A stretch of DNA of 64,000 bases, from positions 19,225,816 to 19,289,815 of the forward strand of contig CM020619.1 of assembly GCA_009829735.1 (NCBI GenBank), in the 5' to 3' direction. The notes beneath the pieces are model-generated. The model was not told the origin of the DNA, did not search any database, and saw nothing but the letters and a program-made list of their open reading frames with translations. Each line of letters opens with the position of its first letter. Position 1 is the stretch's first letter. Source of the DNA: Pyropia yezoensis. Lineage: Eukaryota; Rhodophyta; Bangiophyceae; Bangiales; Bangiaceae. The translations under genes were made by a program, and so were the position numbers. Positions 1 to 9,471 of this stretch are shown piece after piece.

Positions 1-633
1 GTCACCCGTGTACTCCCCGGACGACGGGGGGTCCGAGCTAGCCATGTTGGCTAACGATCAGTATGACACGGTCCAAGTCCACCGTTCCTCTGAGACAGAG
101 GGCCCCCTACACCCGGGTGCACCCGGAGGTAAAGTTTACCTCTGTCCCCTGCTGCTCCACCAAATGTGGCAAAAACCTCTCGCACACACGGCACCCAAGT
201 TGGGGCGGTGTACAAGGGCTGCCTCCCGTGTCGGGGGAACCGGAAGAAGTGCAAGTCGCACGCACTCTATCCCTGTTGTGGGGCAATCCCCCCACTGACA
301 AACAAGAAGATGGTGTGTGGTCCAACAGTTTCTTGGTCGGGACGGGGACGCAGGGCCAAGCCCCGCTGTCCCTCCCCTTAACCCCCCAGGGTCCCCTCAG
401 AATCTCGCCACTCAGAATCGCCCACCCCAGCACCTGCCCACCGGGCCACACGAAGATTCAAGACGATAAATGCAGAAAACTCTCAAATCCAAGTTGGATT
501 TACTACTAAGCTAACTATCCCAAACTTAGTGAATATGGACCCAAATGCAGGGGGAGGAACGGATCAGGCTAGTGGCCTGCCGCCCCTTGCATGGCACGTG
601 TTGCCCCCCTACCTGGGGGTCAATACTGCCACA
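1..633 (-). mobile_element. 5' end of a Ty3/gypsy element (family G2), cut by the window edge
   Basis: Read on the minus strand, this stretch matches the start of the element at 55413-56045 almost base for base: a 469-bp LTR, a two-base spacer, a primer site beginning TGGTGGAGC, a leader, and the first codons of gag (ATG at 45-43, product starting MASSDPPSSGEY). The rest of gag and pol would lie left of base 1. Homology to the right-hand copy stops at base 633, where the LTR begins with TG. The two G2 copies face each other across 55 kb of other sequence. Confidence 0.85.
165..633 (-). repeat. 5' LTR of the left G2 element (469 bp)
   Basis: The LTR starts TG at 633 and ends CA at 165 on the minus strand. 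It has the same length as the LTR at 55413-55881 and differs from it by scattered substitutions. It is followed by TT and a TGG-initiated primer site, the usual arrangement for a 5' LTR. Confidence 0.82.
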
Positions 634-2048
634 GACCCCACTTGCATGGTAGCGCTGAATCTCCCTCTTGAGCCGTGACATCAAGCAGCCGGGAGTCCTC
701 AGCGGTGTCACCTCGGCACCGCCAGTCATTACTGTCTCTCTGTCAACTATTGCTACGGCAGCGGCTCTGGGAGCGCGTGCTGGTGGCGGCGTTCTCGCCG
801 GCAACGCTTCCCACGCAACTGTTGAGCCGCCCGGCCCGGAGGGGTCTGCCGTTGCCGCGGCCCCTGATTTGGGGCCTAGCGAGCGAGATTTGATGACGAC
901 ATTTCACTTGCATGAGACAGCAGAGCGCTGGCTGCAAGCGGTCGCGAACAACCAGTCGGCCGAGTTCCGGGCTTCGGTGATCTTTTCGGTGGCTTTCCAT
1001 GCGCGAGATGGTGATCGAGCCTCGAGCTCGGTGGACGCGCGAGAAGATTCTGAGCAGCCTATCTCTCAGCCAGAAGAACAGCCGTGGTCAATGGTGGCTT
1101 CTGTTCCCTACGCTGGACAGCATGACGACGCTCAGCAAGAGTCTACAACACTCGACAAGGCGGCAGTGGACGACATCGACGGCATTGGGGCCGCTCAGAT
1201 AGCAGCCGTGGCGGAAGCAGCCGCCGATTCAGAGGAGTAAGAGGAGGCGCCAGCGTCTCACTTGCCCCCTAGTGATGATGAGTAGGTTGGAAGCTGGGCC
1301 CACTTTTTCGAGGACGGTGAAAGCTTTGCAATGGTGTTGAAAGCTCGTGGAGAAGGCTGCCTCTACTCAGTTCCCACTTGTCTCCTGGTGCGAGCATGGT
1401 GAACAGAATTTTACAGAGACATGGTATCTACGCCGACGCGACAGGGAGCTAGCCATTGATCACAGTCGGAGATACGGCCGGGTATTGACGACGCATCTGT
1501 GCGGACGGGCGAAGCCGTCAATGAGGGTGATCCGAAGCCGACGTGGGGGCCATCCCAGGAAGTGAGGTCCCCCAGTAGGGGCGACCGGCTGCAGAGTTAT
1601 CGTCTACATGAGCATCATGGTTCGGGTGGACGAGGAAGACGGGGTCGTAGAGAGAGGGAGAGTGCTGCCAGAAAAGTGCAGTGGCCGAAGTGGTGACCTC
1701 TTGTGCGGGTTGGCGGCGCCGTGGTGTTGGGTAGAGAGAGAGGCGTCATGGTTTATGAGCAAGACGCGGGGCACGGTGTGAAGACAAAAGTAATCAGGGA
1801 CGGTACGGGGGTGGGATGCACCGGATAGGTCGACCTCGAGGTCGGTCGTCGAAGCGCTGACGACAGCACCTCGCAGCAAGCGACGGGGATCACCTTGCAA
1901 ACCGGCATATCATCGATGGCGAGCGGCCAGGACGCTGTTCGCAGGTAGTCTGACGCAAAAGGAAACCCGCCCACCTGTTCAACACAGCAGATCCACAAGT
2001 TGCGACGCGAAGACATTCAGCTCGTGCCACGCAGCTGAGTTAACGCAG
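634..2048. other. No gene supported; one weak open frame
   Basis: Nothing here is recognised. A plus frame from 668 to 1240 (190 codons, TTG first, Ala-rich, acidic end) is open but has no ATG at a sensible place and no known motif. The rest has only short overlapping frames. It may be the degraded upstream part of the pseudogene at 2049-3556. Confidence 0.4.
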
Positions 2049-3556
2049 TTGTGTGGCAGTAGAGCGACTACCATGAGCGCAGCTGGTGAAGGGCTTCCAC
2101 CTGATGACGCTGCCCGAATAGCACACGTGGAGGCGGGGCTGTACTGGCTGGGCAGGCGTGCGGAGAGCGACGGGAGCGTGCTGCACCGATGGGCCCGCGC
2201 TCTGCAGATCGATACGTTGGACGGGCATTGGAGCGCCATGCCCGCCCGTGACCACTTGCTTTTTTTGTGCCTCACCAGAAAGTTTTTTCAGTGTGCGTTT
2301 ACGATGACGCCGACCGCTTTCGTTCCGCGGTTAGCCTGCCTTTTCGTGACGCCATGGTTCAGGCTGGGCATGGGAGAGTTCACTTGTACAACGCTAAGAA
2401 GCCGGAACTGGTCAAGAGCTTGGGTGTTTCCCAGTGGGCAGCGGCACTGACGGTCGCACCGCACGTAGTCAACCGAGCTCTTCCTCACCACGCACTTATG
2501 TCGAATGTGACTTCGGGATGCGTGGGGTCCCCTTTCTCACTCTCCTGGGAAACGTCCTTCACATTCTGCAGCGGTTGTGCAATCTTGTATGCCTGGCCAT
2601 GCTTTATCCTCGTGTCGAGCTGGATGGCACTGAGGCATGCACTAATTGGCAGGTGGCTTCGACGCAGCTCGACGGCCTTGCGGAGGACATTATAAGGGCC
2701 ATCTGTCGTGCGTGCCTTCGCGGCGACTGCGCAACAGTGCTTGCGATTTTTGACGTTCCCAACCTCCACCGGTTTCGCGAGCTGTTCTCGCATGTGACAA
2801 CATGCTTGGGGGGCCTTCGATACTACCAGGACCTGCTTTGAAGAGCTCTCATCAGACGCTGAAGCGAGCCATTTCTTGTGCGAATGGGCACGACGACGCA
2901 CACCGGGCAATGTCGACTCTGGTAGAATCCGAGATAATGTCTCGTGTTCGGTTGCAACCGTCTTTTTTCTCGCTTCCAGACCACTGGTCGATACAGCCGC
3001 TTCAAAGAGATGCTCTTCCTCTGTGGTCGCATGACCGTGGTGCGCGGGGGCCCGGGCGCGCGCTTGCCAAGGAGGTATTAGTTCCTCCGTCTGTGCGTGA
3101 GCTGGTGACAAGTGACTGCGACAACCACCACTTTCTGTTCAGGCGTCGAAAGCGCCACCGCGGAGAGGCGCAGGTCATCTGCCCAGGAGACGCCATCTCC
3201 GTGCTTGCAATGAGTTTCTTCGGGTGAGGAACGTACGCTCTGTCCGTGTGGGGCAGGAGAGCCTTTGCGGCGTGCACATGAGCTTTTTCCGTGTCGTCGC
3301 ACTGTTTGTGGAGCTGCAACTTCGTGCGAGTGCCGTCGTTCATCCATTTGTTCCCACTGCAGTCGAACAAATGTGCACGGAGGACACTTCTTGCTTGCTT
3401 TTGGTCGAGGTCTCCCCGAGTGTGCGAAGGGCTATGGCCTTGCATGACTGTACTGGGCGCTGCAGAGCGGACGAGGCATTGCGCATGGTGCACGACGGCA
3501 CAATCTCATGGCTTCTGTGCGGGCGCCAGCATGGTTATCTACCCGGACGAGAGTAA
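2049..3556 (+). pseudogene. Degraded protein-coding region, family not recognised
   Basis: Several plus-strand frames read like successive pieces of one protein: 2049-2260, 2267-2500, 2500-2841, about 2837-3226 and 3224-3556. They join at single-base frame changes. One clear junction is near 2840, where a helix ending in LRYYQDL stops and the continuing HQTLKRAISCANG reading resumes in another frame. The last piece (110 codons) includes HPFVPTAVEQMC and ends at 3556. I do not recognise the family. The style (long helical segments, decay, transposon neighbours) suggests a transposon-borne protein, which is inference only. Confidence 0.35.
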
Positions 3557-3912
3557 CGAGCGCCCGTCCGGACGTTTTCGAGTTCGCAGCTGTCGGTACG
3601 GAGGATAGCGGACGCGGCGTGGAAGGGCGTGCAATCGAAACGATGGCGAGCGAGATGGGACGAGGGGCGATCAAAGAGGCGGGGTGGAGAAGCGGCGCGG
3701 GATGTGAGTCGGGCAACGAGCCCTGCGCAGGGGCAGGTAGAAGGTTTCATTGAATCCCTTCGGAGGTGACATCTGCGCCCTCACAGAAGTGAGCTCGTCG
3801 GCGTTCTGGGCAACAGTGCTTGGAGTCGCTGGCTGATGCGTCGGTGCGCTTACTGGACGCGCAACTCAGTCGCCTGTTGCCTGTATGCTTCTGCGATAGA
3901 GATCAAGGCGGG
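3557..3912. other. Left flank of the G1 insertion, with the last codons of an interrupted ORF
   Basis: No complete gene. Minus-strand bases 3912-3866 continue in frame the ORF found at 30671-30249 once the G1 array and one copy of the duplication are disregarded, reaching a TGA at 3868-3866. The remainder shows nothing I can assign. Confidence 0.4.
3908..3912. repeat. Target-site duplication GCGGG, left side of the G1 array
   Basis: The five bases directly before the first LTR match the five bases (30249-30253) directly after the last LTR. Integrase-mediated insertion leaves such 5-bp duplications. One duplication enclosing the whole array shows it derives from a single insertion event. Confidence 0.9.
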
Positions 3913-4860
3913 TGTAGGGTCCACGGCGGGCATGCACGCGCACTCGCAGGCGCACGCCGCACGCACCCCACACCCACACCACACCACACACACTTTCGAC
4001 CGCGGTGACGCACTCGGGGGAGGTGGTGTGGAAGCCGGGGAAGAAGAAGGGTGTCGGGGGGTGGGTGTGTGAAGTGGGGGTGAGCTTGACGTCGGTGGAA
4101 AGGGGTTCTCAGGTACAGTGGTTCTTTGCTTCCGTTCTTCGGCCTACCCTCCCCCGGTCTCCCCCTCTCGCCCTCGGTCACTCCGTATATATACCCCTGG
4201 GGGGTCCCTCAGAAGGCCCTCCGTGTGGTCCTCTCGCGGTTGGGCACAAGCTTCCCTAGAATCGCCGGTGTGCGGCGACCCCCCTCTCACAGAGCTCGTC
4301 TGAGGGGGTCCACGCCCCCCCTCGGGGTCGGTGTGCCCGTGGACGCCCGTAGACATGATGGTTAGAGGATGGAAGCTTCGGATGTCATGGATGGCAGGCT
4401 CTCGTTGGTCGGGATGGCTGATGGCAGCCAGCCGCCTTGTCACTCTGAGGCCGGGTGCGCTGTCCGCGCTCGGCCGACTCGGCGATGTCTCGCTTGAATT
4501 GACACTGGCGCTACGTTGCGCTATCGGCGCCAGTTCTTGGTCAGCGGGTGGATGCCTTGCTCGAATTGACACTGGTGCTACGTTGCGGTGTCGGCGCCAG
4601 TTCATGGTCACCAGGTGGATACCGTGTCAGCATTTACGGTGTGCGGCCACGTAGCATTGACAGCCATCGTCCGGTTGCATCGTCATCACGGGGGCAGGCG
4701 GGATTGAACCTTGAACCTTCCAGATTCGAAATGTGAATGAAGACCAATCGTCCAGGGAACGCTCTTGCAAATCATGACATCCGGTGCGATTTGAGATCCG
4801 GCCTCTGGGGGAATTCCAAGTTGCGACTTGGAATTGCAATGTAAGGATTTAGTCCTTACA
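3913..4860 (-). repeat. G1 LTR 1 (outer, 3' LTR of unit 1)
   Basis: TG at 3913 and CA at 4860 in plus orientation. It carries private bases near its outer end relative to every other LTR: T3933, A3948 and T4440. Its right part matches LTRs 2 and 4. U3 includes a 67-bp imperfect direct duplication (4492-4558 and 4559-4625), a perfect inverted repeat with 10-bp arms at 4812-4835, and an 8-bp terminal inverted repeat at 4840-4860. U5 has a CA-rich microsatellite (about 3964-3991). Confidence 0.92.
4186..4193 (-). promoter_or_regulatory. Probable TATA box in the G1 LTR
   Basis: TATATATA lies between GC-rich flanks about 670 bp into the LTR when read on the minus strand. Transcription would start some 30 bp further left, near 4155-4160, setting the U3/R border. 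The same box occurs at 10889-10896, 22871-22878 and 29574-29581. Assignment rests on sequence and position only. Confidence 0.55.
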
Positions 4861-7800
4861 CCTCCCTCCTCTAAAACCCGTCGGGAGGAGTTAAAAGCCG
4901 TGATCAGCTCGGCCGCGTCGATGTCTTGTTCACGATCCCAGCTGTTTTCCGTGTCATGATAGCCTTTCCACTTCACCAAGTACTGCGAGCGATCTCGACG
5001 CGTATGGTGTTGCAGCACGCGTTCGACTTCGTGCGCTTCGGTGCCGTCGGAGAGCGTAATGGCAGGCGGCGGATTTGGGGAACGGCCAAATCTGGTGTCA
5101 GCATGATACGGCTTCACCAGGCTTGCATGAAACGCATTGTGGACCTTCCGATCGAGCACTGCTTGAGGGAGATCCAGCCGGAAAGTCACAGGAGTAACCA
5201 CTTCGGTAATCTTGTAGGGGCCAGAGTACTTCGGCATTAGCTTTCGAGCTCCTTGGAAGGACTCGGGCATGAGGTTCTTGGTGCTTAGCATGACGAGATC
5301 GCCGACTGATAGGTGACAGTCTCTTCTTGATTTGTTGACGTATTGAGCTCGATAAGCGTCGGCCTTGCGGATGGCGTCGGCAGCCGTTTTGTGGGACTGC
5401 CGCAATGTCGCCAACCACTCTGCTAAAGCCGGGACCTTGTCGCTCGGGCTTCGTAGGGTGTCGAAAGGTACGACATTGGGCTCGTACCCGTACGTCAAGT
5501 AGAATGGAGAGTACGTTGTTACAGAGTTGATCGAGTGGTTGTACGCGACCTCCACGTTCGTCAAATACAGGTCCCAGTCGCGTTCGTTGTGATCCACGAA
5601 GCACCTGAGGACTTCTTCGACTTTCTTGTTCATGACTTCGGTTTGCCCGTCCGTTTGCGGGTGGTAAGGTGAGGATGGGCGAATCTTGACGTTAATCTTG
5701 TCCAACAGTCCGCGCCAGAACTGGGACATAAAAATCCGGTCTCTGTCGCAGACGATATCAATTGGAAGTCCAAAGGTTCGGTAGACGTGGTCGTGGAAGA
5801 GCTGCGCTACGTGCTTGGCACTTGTCTCAGGTTCTGTCGGAGCCAAACGAATCATCTTCGAATGCCGGTCAACAACAACCAAGAGGCCGTTGTGGCCACG
5901 TGCCGTTAATGGCAGTGGAGTGATGAAGTCAATGGATATACTTTGCCACGGTCGGGTTGGCGGTTCCAGGGGTTGTAAAAGCCCCAATGGGGCTTGCGTC
6001 GTGCTCTTGAATCGCTGGCAGGCGTCACAGCTCTGTACGTAATCCTTGATGTCTTGTCTCATTGTCTCCCAGTAGAACCGGGTGACAAGGTCTTTGGTTG
6101 TCTTACGTAGGCCCATGTGACCTTTGCTTGGGATATCGTGGTAGTCGTGGAGGACGTCATCACGAAAGCGGCCTTTCGGTATGCACACGTGGTCGTATCT
6201 AGTCATGAAGCAGCCGTCCATCTTGAAGGGCGTCGTTGGTTTCTTGAGGATTTCTTTAAACTCAGGGTCTTCCGCATAGGCTGCTAGAAGGCTTTGCTGG
6301 TCTTCTTTGTTCAGCTCCAGATGAAACACAGTGTTGATAGGTTGCGCTTCATTCTCGGGTTTCATTGGTTCTTGGGTTTTCGTTGGATTCTTGGGATTTT
6401 TCAGGGGTTCCCTTGTGGGATCATTGCTGTTGGGGTCTCCGGTGGCGTTCGTGGCGTCTTCAGGTTCCTTGTGTCTTGTGCTGGTCGTAGCAGTCCCACT
6501 ATTCGTGGTCGCTTTACGCTTGGGTTGCTTTGGTTTTTCATTGTCCTTGTGATTCTTGGGTACACCCCCGTCAATTGTTGGGGGTAGTGCTTTGTCAATG
6601 ACGCGAGTGAGTAGTTCCGAGTTGGCTTCGATGCGGGACTCCGCAAGTTCTGTGTTTCGGGAGAGTGCATCAGCCACAGGATTCCTTGTCCCTGGTACTG
6701 GTATGATCTTGAAGTCGTGTTGCTCCAACATCTCCAACCAACGCACTTGACGTTCGTTCAATTTGGCTTGGGTTCTTAGGTAACGTAGCGACTCGTGATC
6801 AGTGTGCACGATGAATTGTCGTCCATGCAAGTAGCACCGCCAGTGGCGAATGGCTTGTACGATGGCTAAAATTTCGCGCTCCCTGATGGTATACCGCTGT
6901 TCGTGAATGCTTAGTGTTTGGGAGAAGAAGGCCACAGGGCGACGTCCCATTCCGTCGTCCTGCTCGAGTAGTGCACCCACTGCACAGCCACTTGCATCAG
7001 TAGATAACACCACAGGGAGCTCAGGGTTGAATGCCCGAAGTATCGGGGCACTCATGACTTTGTCCTTGAGGGAATTGAAGGCGTCCTCTTGGCGTGCGGT
7101 CCACTCGAAGTCGACAATGCTCGTCAGCTCAGTCAGGGGCTTAGCAACGGTGGCCATCTTCTCAATGAAGCGACGGTAGAAGTTCAACATCCCGAGGAAG
7201 GACTGGACATCGCGCTTAGTCTTAGGCTTTGGCCACTTCTTGATAGCTTCGACTTTGACACGTTCCATCTCGAATCCATTGGCTGAGACGACATGGCCAA
7301 GGAAGTCTACGGACCTCTGAGCGAACTTGCACTTCGACACCTTGGCGTACAGCTTGTGCTCGCGGAGTTTGTCTAGGACTTGCCGCAGGTGTCGTATGTG
7401 CTCTGCCCTTGTTTTGCTGAAGATCAGTATGTCGTCCAAGCAGGCCGACACAAAGATGTCGATGTAGGGTCTTAAGATGTCGTTGACGAGGTTCGTAAAA
7501 GTCGCGGGAGCGTTGGTTAGGCCGAATGGTACGACGAGGAACTCAAACAGGCAGTACCTCGTTCGAAAAGCCGTCAAGGGGATCGACTCCGGATCAAGTC
7601 GGATTTGGTGGTAGCCGGAGCGGAGGTCCAACGTTGTGAATAGGGTTGCTTGGCGGAGGCTGTCGAAGATCTCGTCGATGCGTGGTAGAGGGTAGCAGTT
7701 CTTAACCGTCTGCTTATTCAGCGCTCGATAATCGATGCACAGTCGCAAGCCGCCGTCTTTCTTGGCCGCGAACAGAACCGGTGCTCCCCATGGTGACGTA

Positions 7801-7985
7801 CTCGGTTGAATGAATCCTTTCTCGATTAAGTCTCGTATCTGACGAAGGAGTTCCTGGCTTTCAGGCTCAGAAAGCCTGTATATGCCCTTCTTTTGTGGTT
7901 CAGCTTCCTCAGTCAGCTCGATCTTGAAAGGCGGTCGGCCGCGGTCAGGAGGGAGCCCTTTGGGTGGGTCATCCGGAGAGAGACG
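4686..7985 (-). CDS. pol: G1 copy 1 pol: reverse transcriptase, RNase H, integrase, chromodomain
   Basis: The frame is open without a stop from about 7985 to TGA at 4686. From the high end it shows RT with DLRSGYHQI (catalytic Asp), the pair in CLDDILIF, and the Ty3-type FLGMLNFYRRFI; RNase H with STDASGCAVGALL; a Pro/Lys/Thr-rich linker (about 6330-6600); an HHCC integrase finger ending CDACQRFK; the catalytic core with Asp in SIDFITPLP, Asp in CDRDRIF and Glu in GQTEVMN; and a C-terminal chromodomain with YLVKWKGYHDTENSW. The chromodomain places it among chromoviruses, which use it to target chromatin. Upstream the RT frame joins the protease frame only through a one-base change inside a GA repeat (about 7975-7985). 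That lesion is shared by all copies. An internal Met at 7748 lies within RT and is not a plausible start. Confidence 0.9.
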   Translation of the reverse strand, partial: RLSPDDPPKGLPPDRGRPPFKIELTEEAEPQKKGIYRLSEPESQELLRQIRDLIEKGFIQPSTSPWGAPVLFAAKKDGGLRLCIDYRALNKQTVKNCYPLPRIDEIFDSLRQATLFTTLDLRSGYHQIRLDPESIPLTAFRTRYCLFEFLVVPFGLTNAPATFTNLVNDILRPYIDIFVSACLDDILIFSKTRAEHIRHLRQVLDKLREHKLYAKVSKCKFAQRSVDFLGHVVSANGFEMERVKVEAIKKWPKPKTKRDVQSFLGMLNFYRRFIEKMATVAKPLTELTSIVDFEWTARQEDAFNSLKDKVMSAPILRAFNPELPVVLSTDASGCAVGALLEQDDGMGRRPVAFFSQTLSIHEQRYTIREREILAIVQAIRHWRCYLHGRQFIVHTDHESLRYLRTQAKLNERQVRWLEMLEQHDFKIIPVPGTRNPVADALSRNTELAESRIEANSELLTRVIDKALPPTIDGGVPKNHKDNEKPKQPKRKATTNSGTATTSTRHKEPEDATNATGDPNSNDPTREPLKNPKNPTKTQEPMKPENEAQPINTVFHLELNKEDQQSLLAAYAEDPEFKEILKKPTTPFKMDGCFMTRYDHVCIPKGRFRDDVLHDYHDIPSKGHMGLRKTTKDLVTRFYWETMRQDIKDYVQSCDACQRFKSTTQAPLGLLQPLEPPTRPWQSISIDFITPLPLTARGHNGLLVVVDRHSKMIRLAPTEPETSAKHVAQLFHDHVYRTFGLPIDIVCDRDRIFMSQFWRGLLDKINVKIRPSSPYHPQTDGQTEVMNKKVEEVLRCFVDHNERDWDLYLTNVEVAYNHSINSVTTYSPFYLTYGYEPNVVPFDTLRSPSDKVPALAEWLATLRQSHKTAADAIRKADAYRAQYVNKSRRDCHLSVGDLVMLSTKNLMPESFQGARKLMPKYSGPYKITEVVTPVTFRLDLPQAVLDRKVHNAFHASLVKPYHADTRFGRSPNPPPAITLSDGTEAHEVERVLQHHTRRDRSQYLVKWKGYHDTENSWDREQDIDAAELITAFNSSRRVLEEGGVRTKSLHCNSKSQLGIPPEAGSQIAPDVMICKSVPWTIGLHSHFESGRFKVQSRLPP
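4861..4873 (-). other. G1 polypurine tract
   Basis: On the minus strand TAGAGGAGGGAGG directly abuts the 3' LTR, where plus-strand DNA synthesis is primed. It is also coding: the pol frame runs through it and about 175 bp into the LTR, ending at 4686. Equivalent tracts are 11564-11576 and 23546-23558. Confidence 0.8.
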
Positions 7986-8620
7986 TCTTGATACTCGGCT
8001 AGTACGTCTTGAATGTCTTTGTCAGTAGACGCTGACGCGGTCTGGATGGAGTTGAGGCCGATGGAGTCATGGAGAACATGGGGTCTAAGGAAGATTGCGA
8101 AAACAGGGATCCGTCTCTTGATGTGCTGGGCCAGTTTGTGCTTGCTCCAGATGGTCTTTGATAGTTCTAAGGCAGCGTTGATTCTCAGTCTGCGTCCGTC
8201 TTATAGAAAAGTGATGACATTGGTTCGGTATTTCTTGCGTACATTGTAGTCTTCGTGCCACTTCTTACCGAGGATGACATCGTAGGCTGCTAACGGGCAC
8301 ACGGCGAAGTAAATGTTGTCGGTGTAATCTCGGGTAGAAATCTCTAATGGATCTTTGGTAGACGTGAGGTTGTGCACATTGCCGTCCGGCATCAGGGCGG
8401 CTTCAGTCGAGACTTCCGTTGGTATTCCGAGACGCATGGCGAATGTGGACGAAATGAAATTCGCCAGGGCGCCGTCATCGAAGAGGATTTTAGCGGGCTC
8501 ACCATTAATCGTGCCAGCGGAGCTTAGGAGGCCCAAGTGGGGTCTATGGAAGGCGGGCGAGATGTCGGGAACTGAGGCCAGCTTCGGTGGTTTTGGCCTC
8601 AGTTCCCACGGCCTTTTGGG
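7986..8620 (-). pseudogene. pro: G1 copy 1 protease and protease-RT spacer
   Basis: This frame is entered from gag by a -1 shift and reads a retropepsin-like domain: AKILFDDGALANFIS, where DDGA replaces the usual DS/TGA, then DVILGKKWHEDY. An in-frame TAA lies at 8201-8203. Beyond it the same frame stays protein-like (SKTIWSKHKLAQHIKRR and on to LAEYQDV) up to about 7985, where a one-base change is needed to enter RT. The TAA therefore looks like a mutation within a longer pro-pol frame rather than a real end. All four copies carry it. Confidence 0.75.
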
Positions 8621-9421
8621 CAGTCTTTGGCCATGTGCCCCTTGGTGCGGCGGCGTAGGCGCAGGCCTTCGCGCATACAGCGCTGACGCTCTTCCGGTGT
8701 AAACTTCACGATCCGGACGTTGGCAATGTCCATAGGGGCAGGCCCGCGGTCCGCGGCTGTCGTGCCTTCGGTGTTTGAGATGCGTCGAACGCCACGCTTG
8801 GCAGCTTCGACTTTCAGGGCATCGAGCATCACTTCGTCCAGAGTGTCGTAGCGCTTGAGGCAGAGCGCTTCCCAGATGTAGCTCTTCAGACCGCGGCTGT
8901 AGCGGTCAACCTGTTCGGTCATGGTGATGTCGGGGATGTCAAGGACGATTGACTGGAACGACTTATTGTAGCTCGCCACGTCCTTGATCTGCTTCCACTT
9001 GTAAAGAAGGTCGCGGGCAGCCTGGACCTTGTTCAGAGGGTTAAACCGCACCTTGAGTGCTTCACGAAGCGTTGGCCAATCCGAGATGTCGGCTTTCCCG
9101 GCGTGCGTCTGCCACCACGAGAACGCTTCACCTTGCAGGTACGAGGTGGAGATGAGTAGCGCTTCGCCAGGGGTAGCCTTCGCAACATACGTGTCCATGT
9201 GGGACGCCGAGGCATCAATCGCGCCGGCTCGACCGAAAAAGGCCGTTGGCTTACTAAGCTTAGGTTTGTCGAAACTGGGTAGGGTTGCCGTGGTTGCCAA
9301 ATCGAGACGGAGTTGCTACGTCTCCTGACCCATTTTTTTTCACGTACGAAGTAATTTCCGCCCAGTTATCCGCACTAATTGCAGCAAGGGTACTCGCCCC
9401 ACTGGTACTGCCAGAAGCCAT
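8599..9421 (-). pseudogene. gag: G1 copy 1 gag
   Basis: The capsid-like core (233 codons from 9300) contains GEALLISTSYLQGEAFSWW and RFNPLNKVQAARDLLYKW, typical of Ty3-type gag. The ORF has no ATG near 9300. An ATG at 9421 opens a plausible N-terminus (MASGSTSGASTLAAIS) that meets the core only after an A8-tract frame change (T8 at 9333-9340) and an in-frame TAG (9318-9316). At the C-terminus the nucleocapsid knuckle is damaged: HMAKDC is kept, but the two Cys expected 8 and 5 residues before that His are Arg. All copies agree, so this was fixed before amplification. Confidence 0.78.
8614..8620 (-). promoter_or_regulatory. Probable -1 ribosomal frameshift heptamer at the G1 gag-pro junction
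   Basis: On the minus strand the heptamer C CCA AAA fits the X XXY YYZ rule in the gag frame (codons CCA AAA). The gag TGA follows 12 bases later (8601-8599), and the protease frame is exactly -1 relative to gag and open across this point. A downstream pseudoknot was not modelled. The same site is present in each copy. Confidence 0.7.
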
Positions 9422-9471
9422 TGTTGAAAACTAAGCTAACTTTTCAAGAATGCTACTGGCAATATGTTCGA

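Noticed and set aside
4680-4745. tRNA-like stretch in the G1 U3 (B-box-like GGTTCAATCCC on the minus strand)
   Set aside because: No cloverleaf can be drawn: the presumed T stem does not pair and no acceptor stem is found. The pol frame also covers it.
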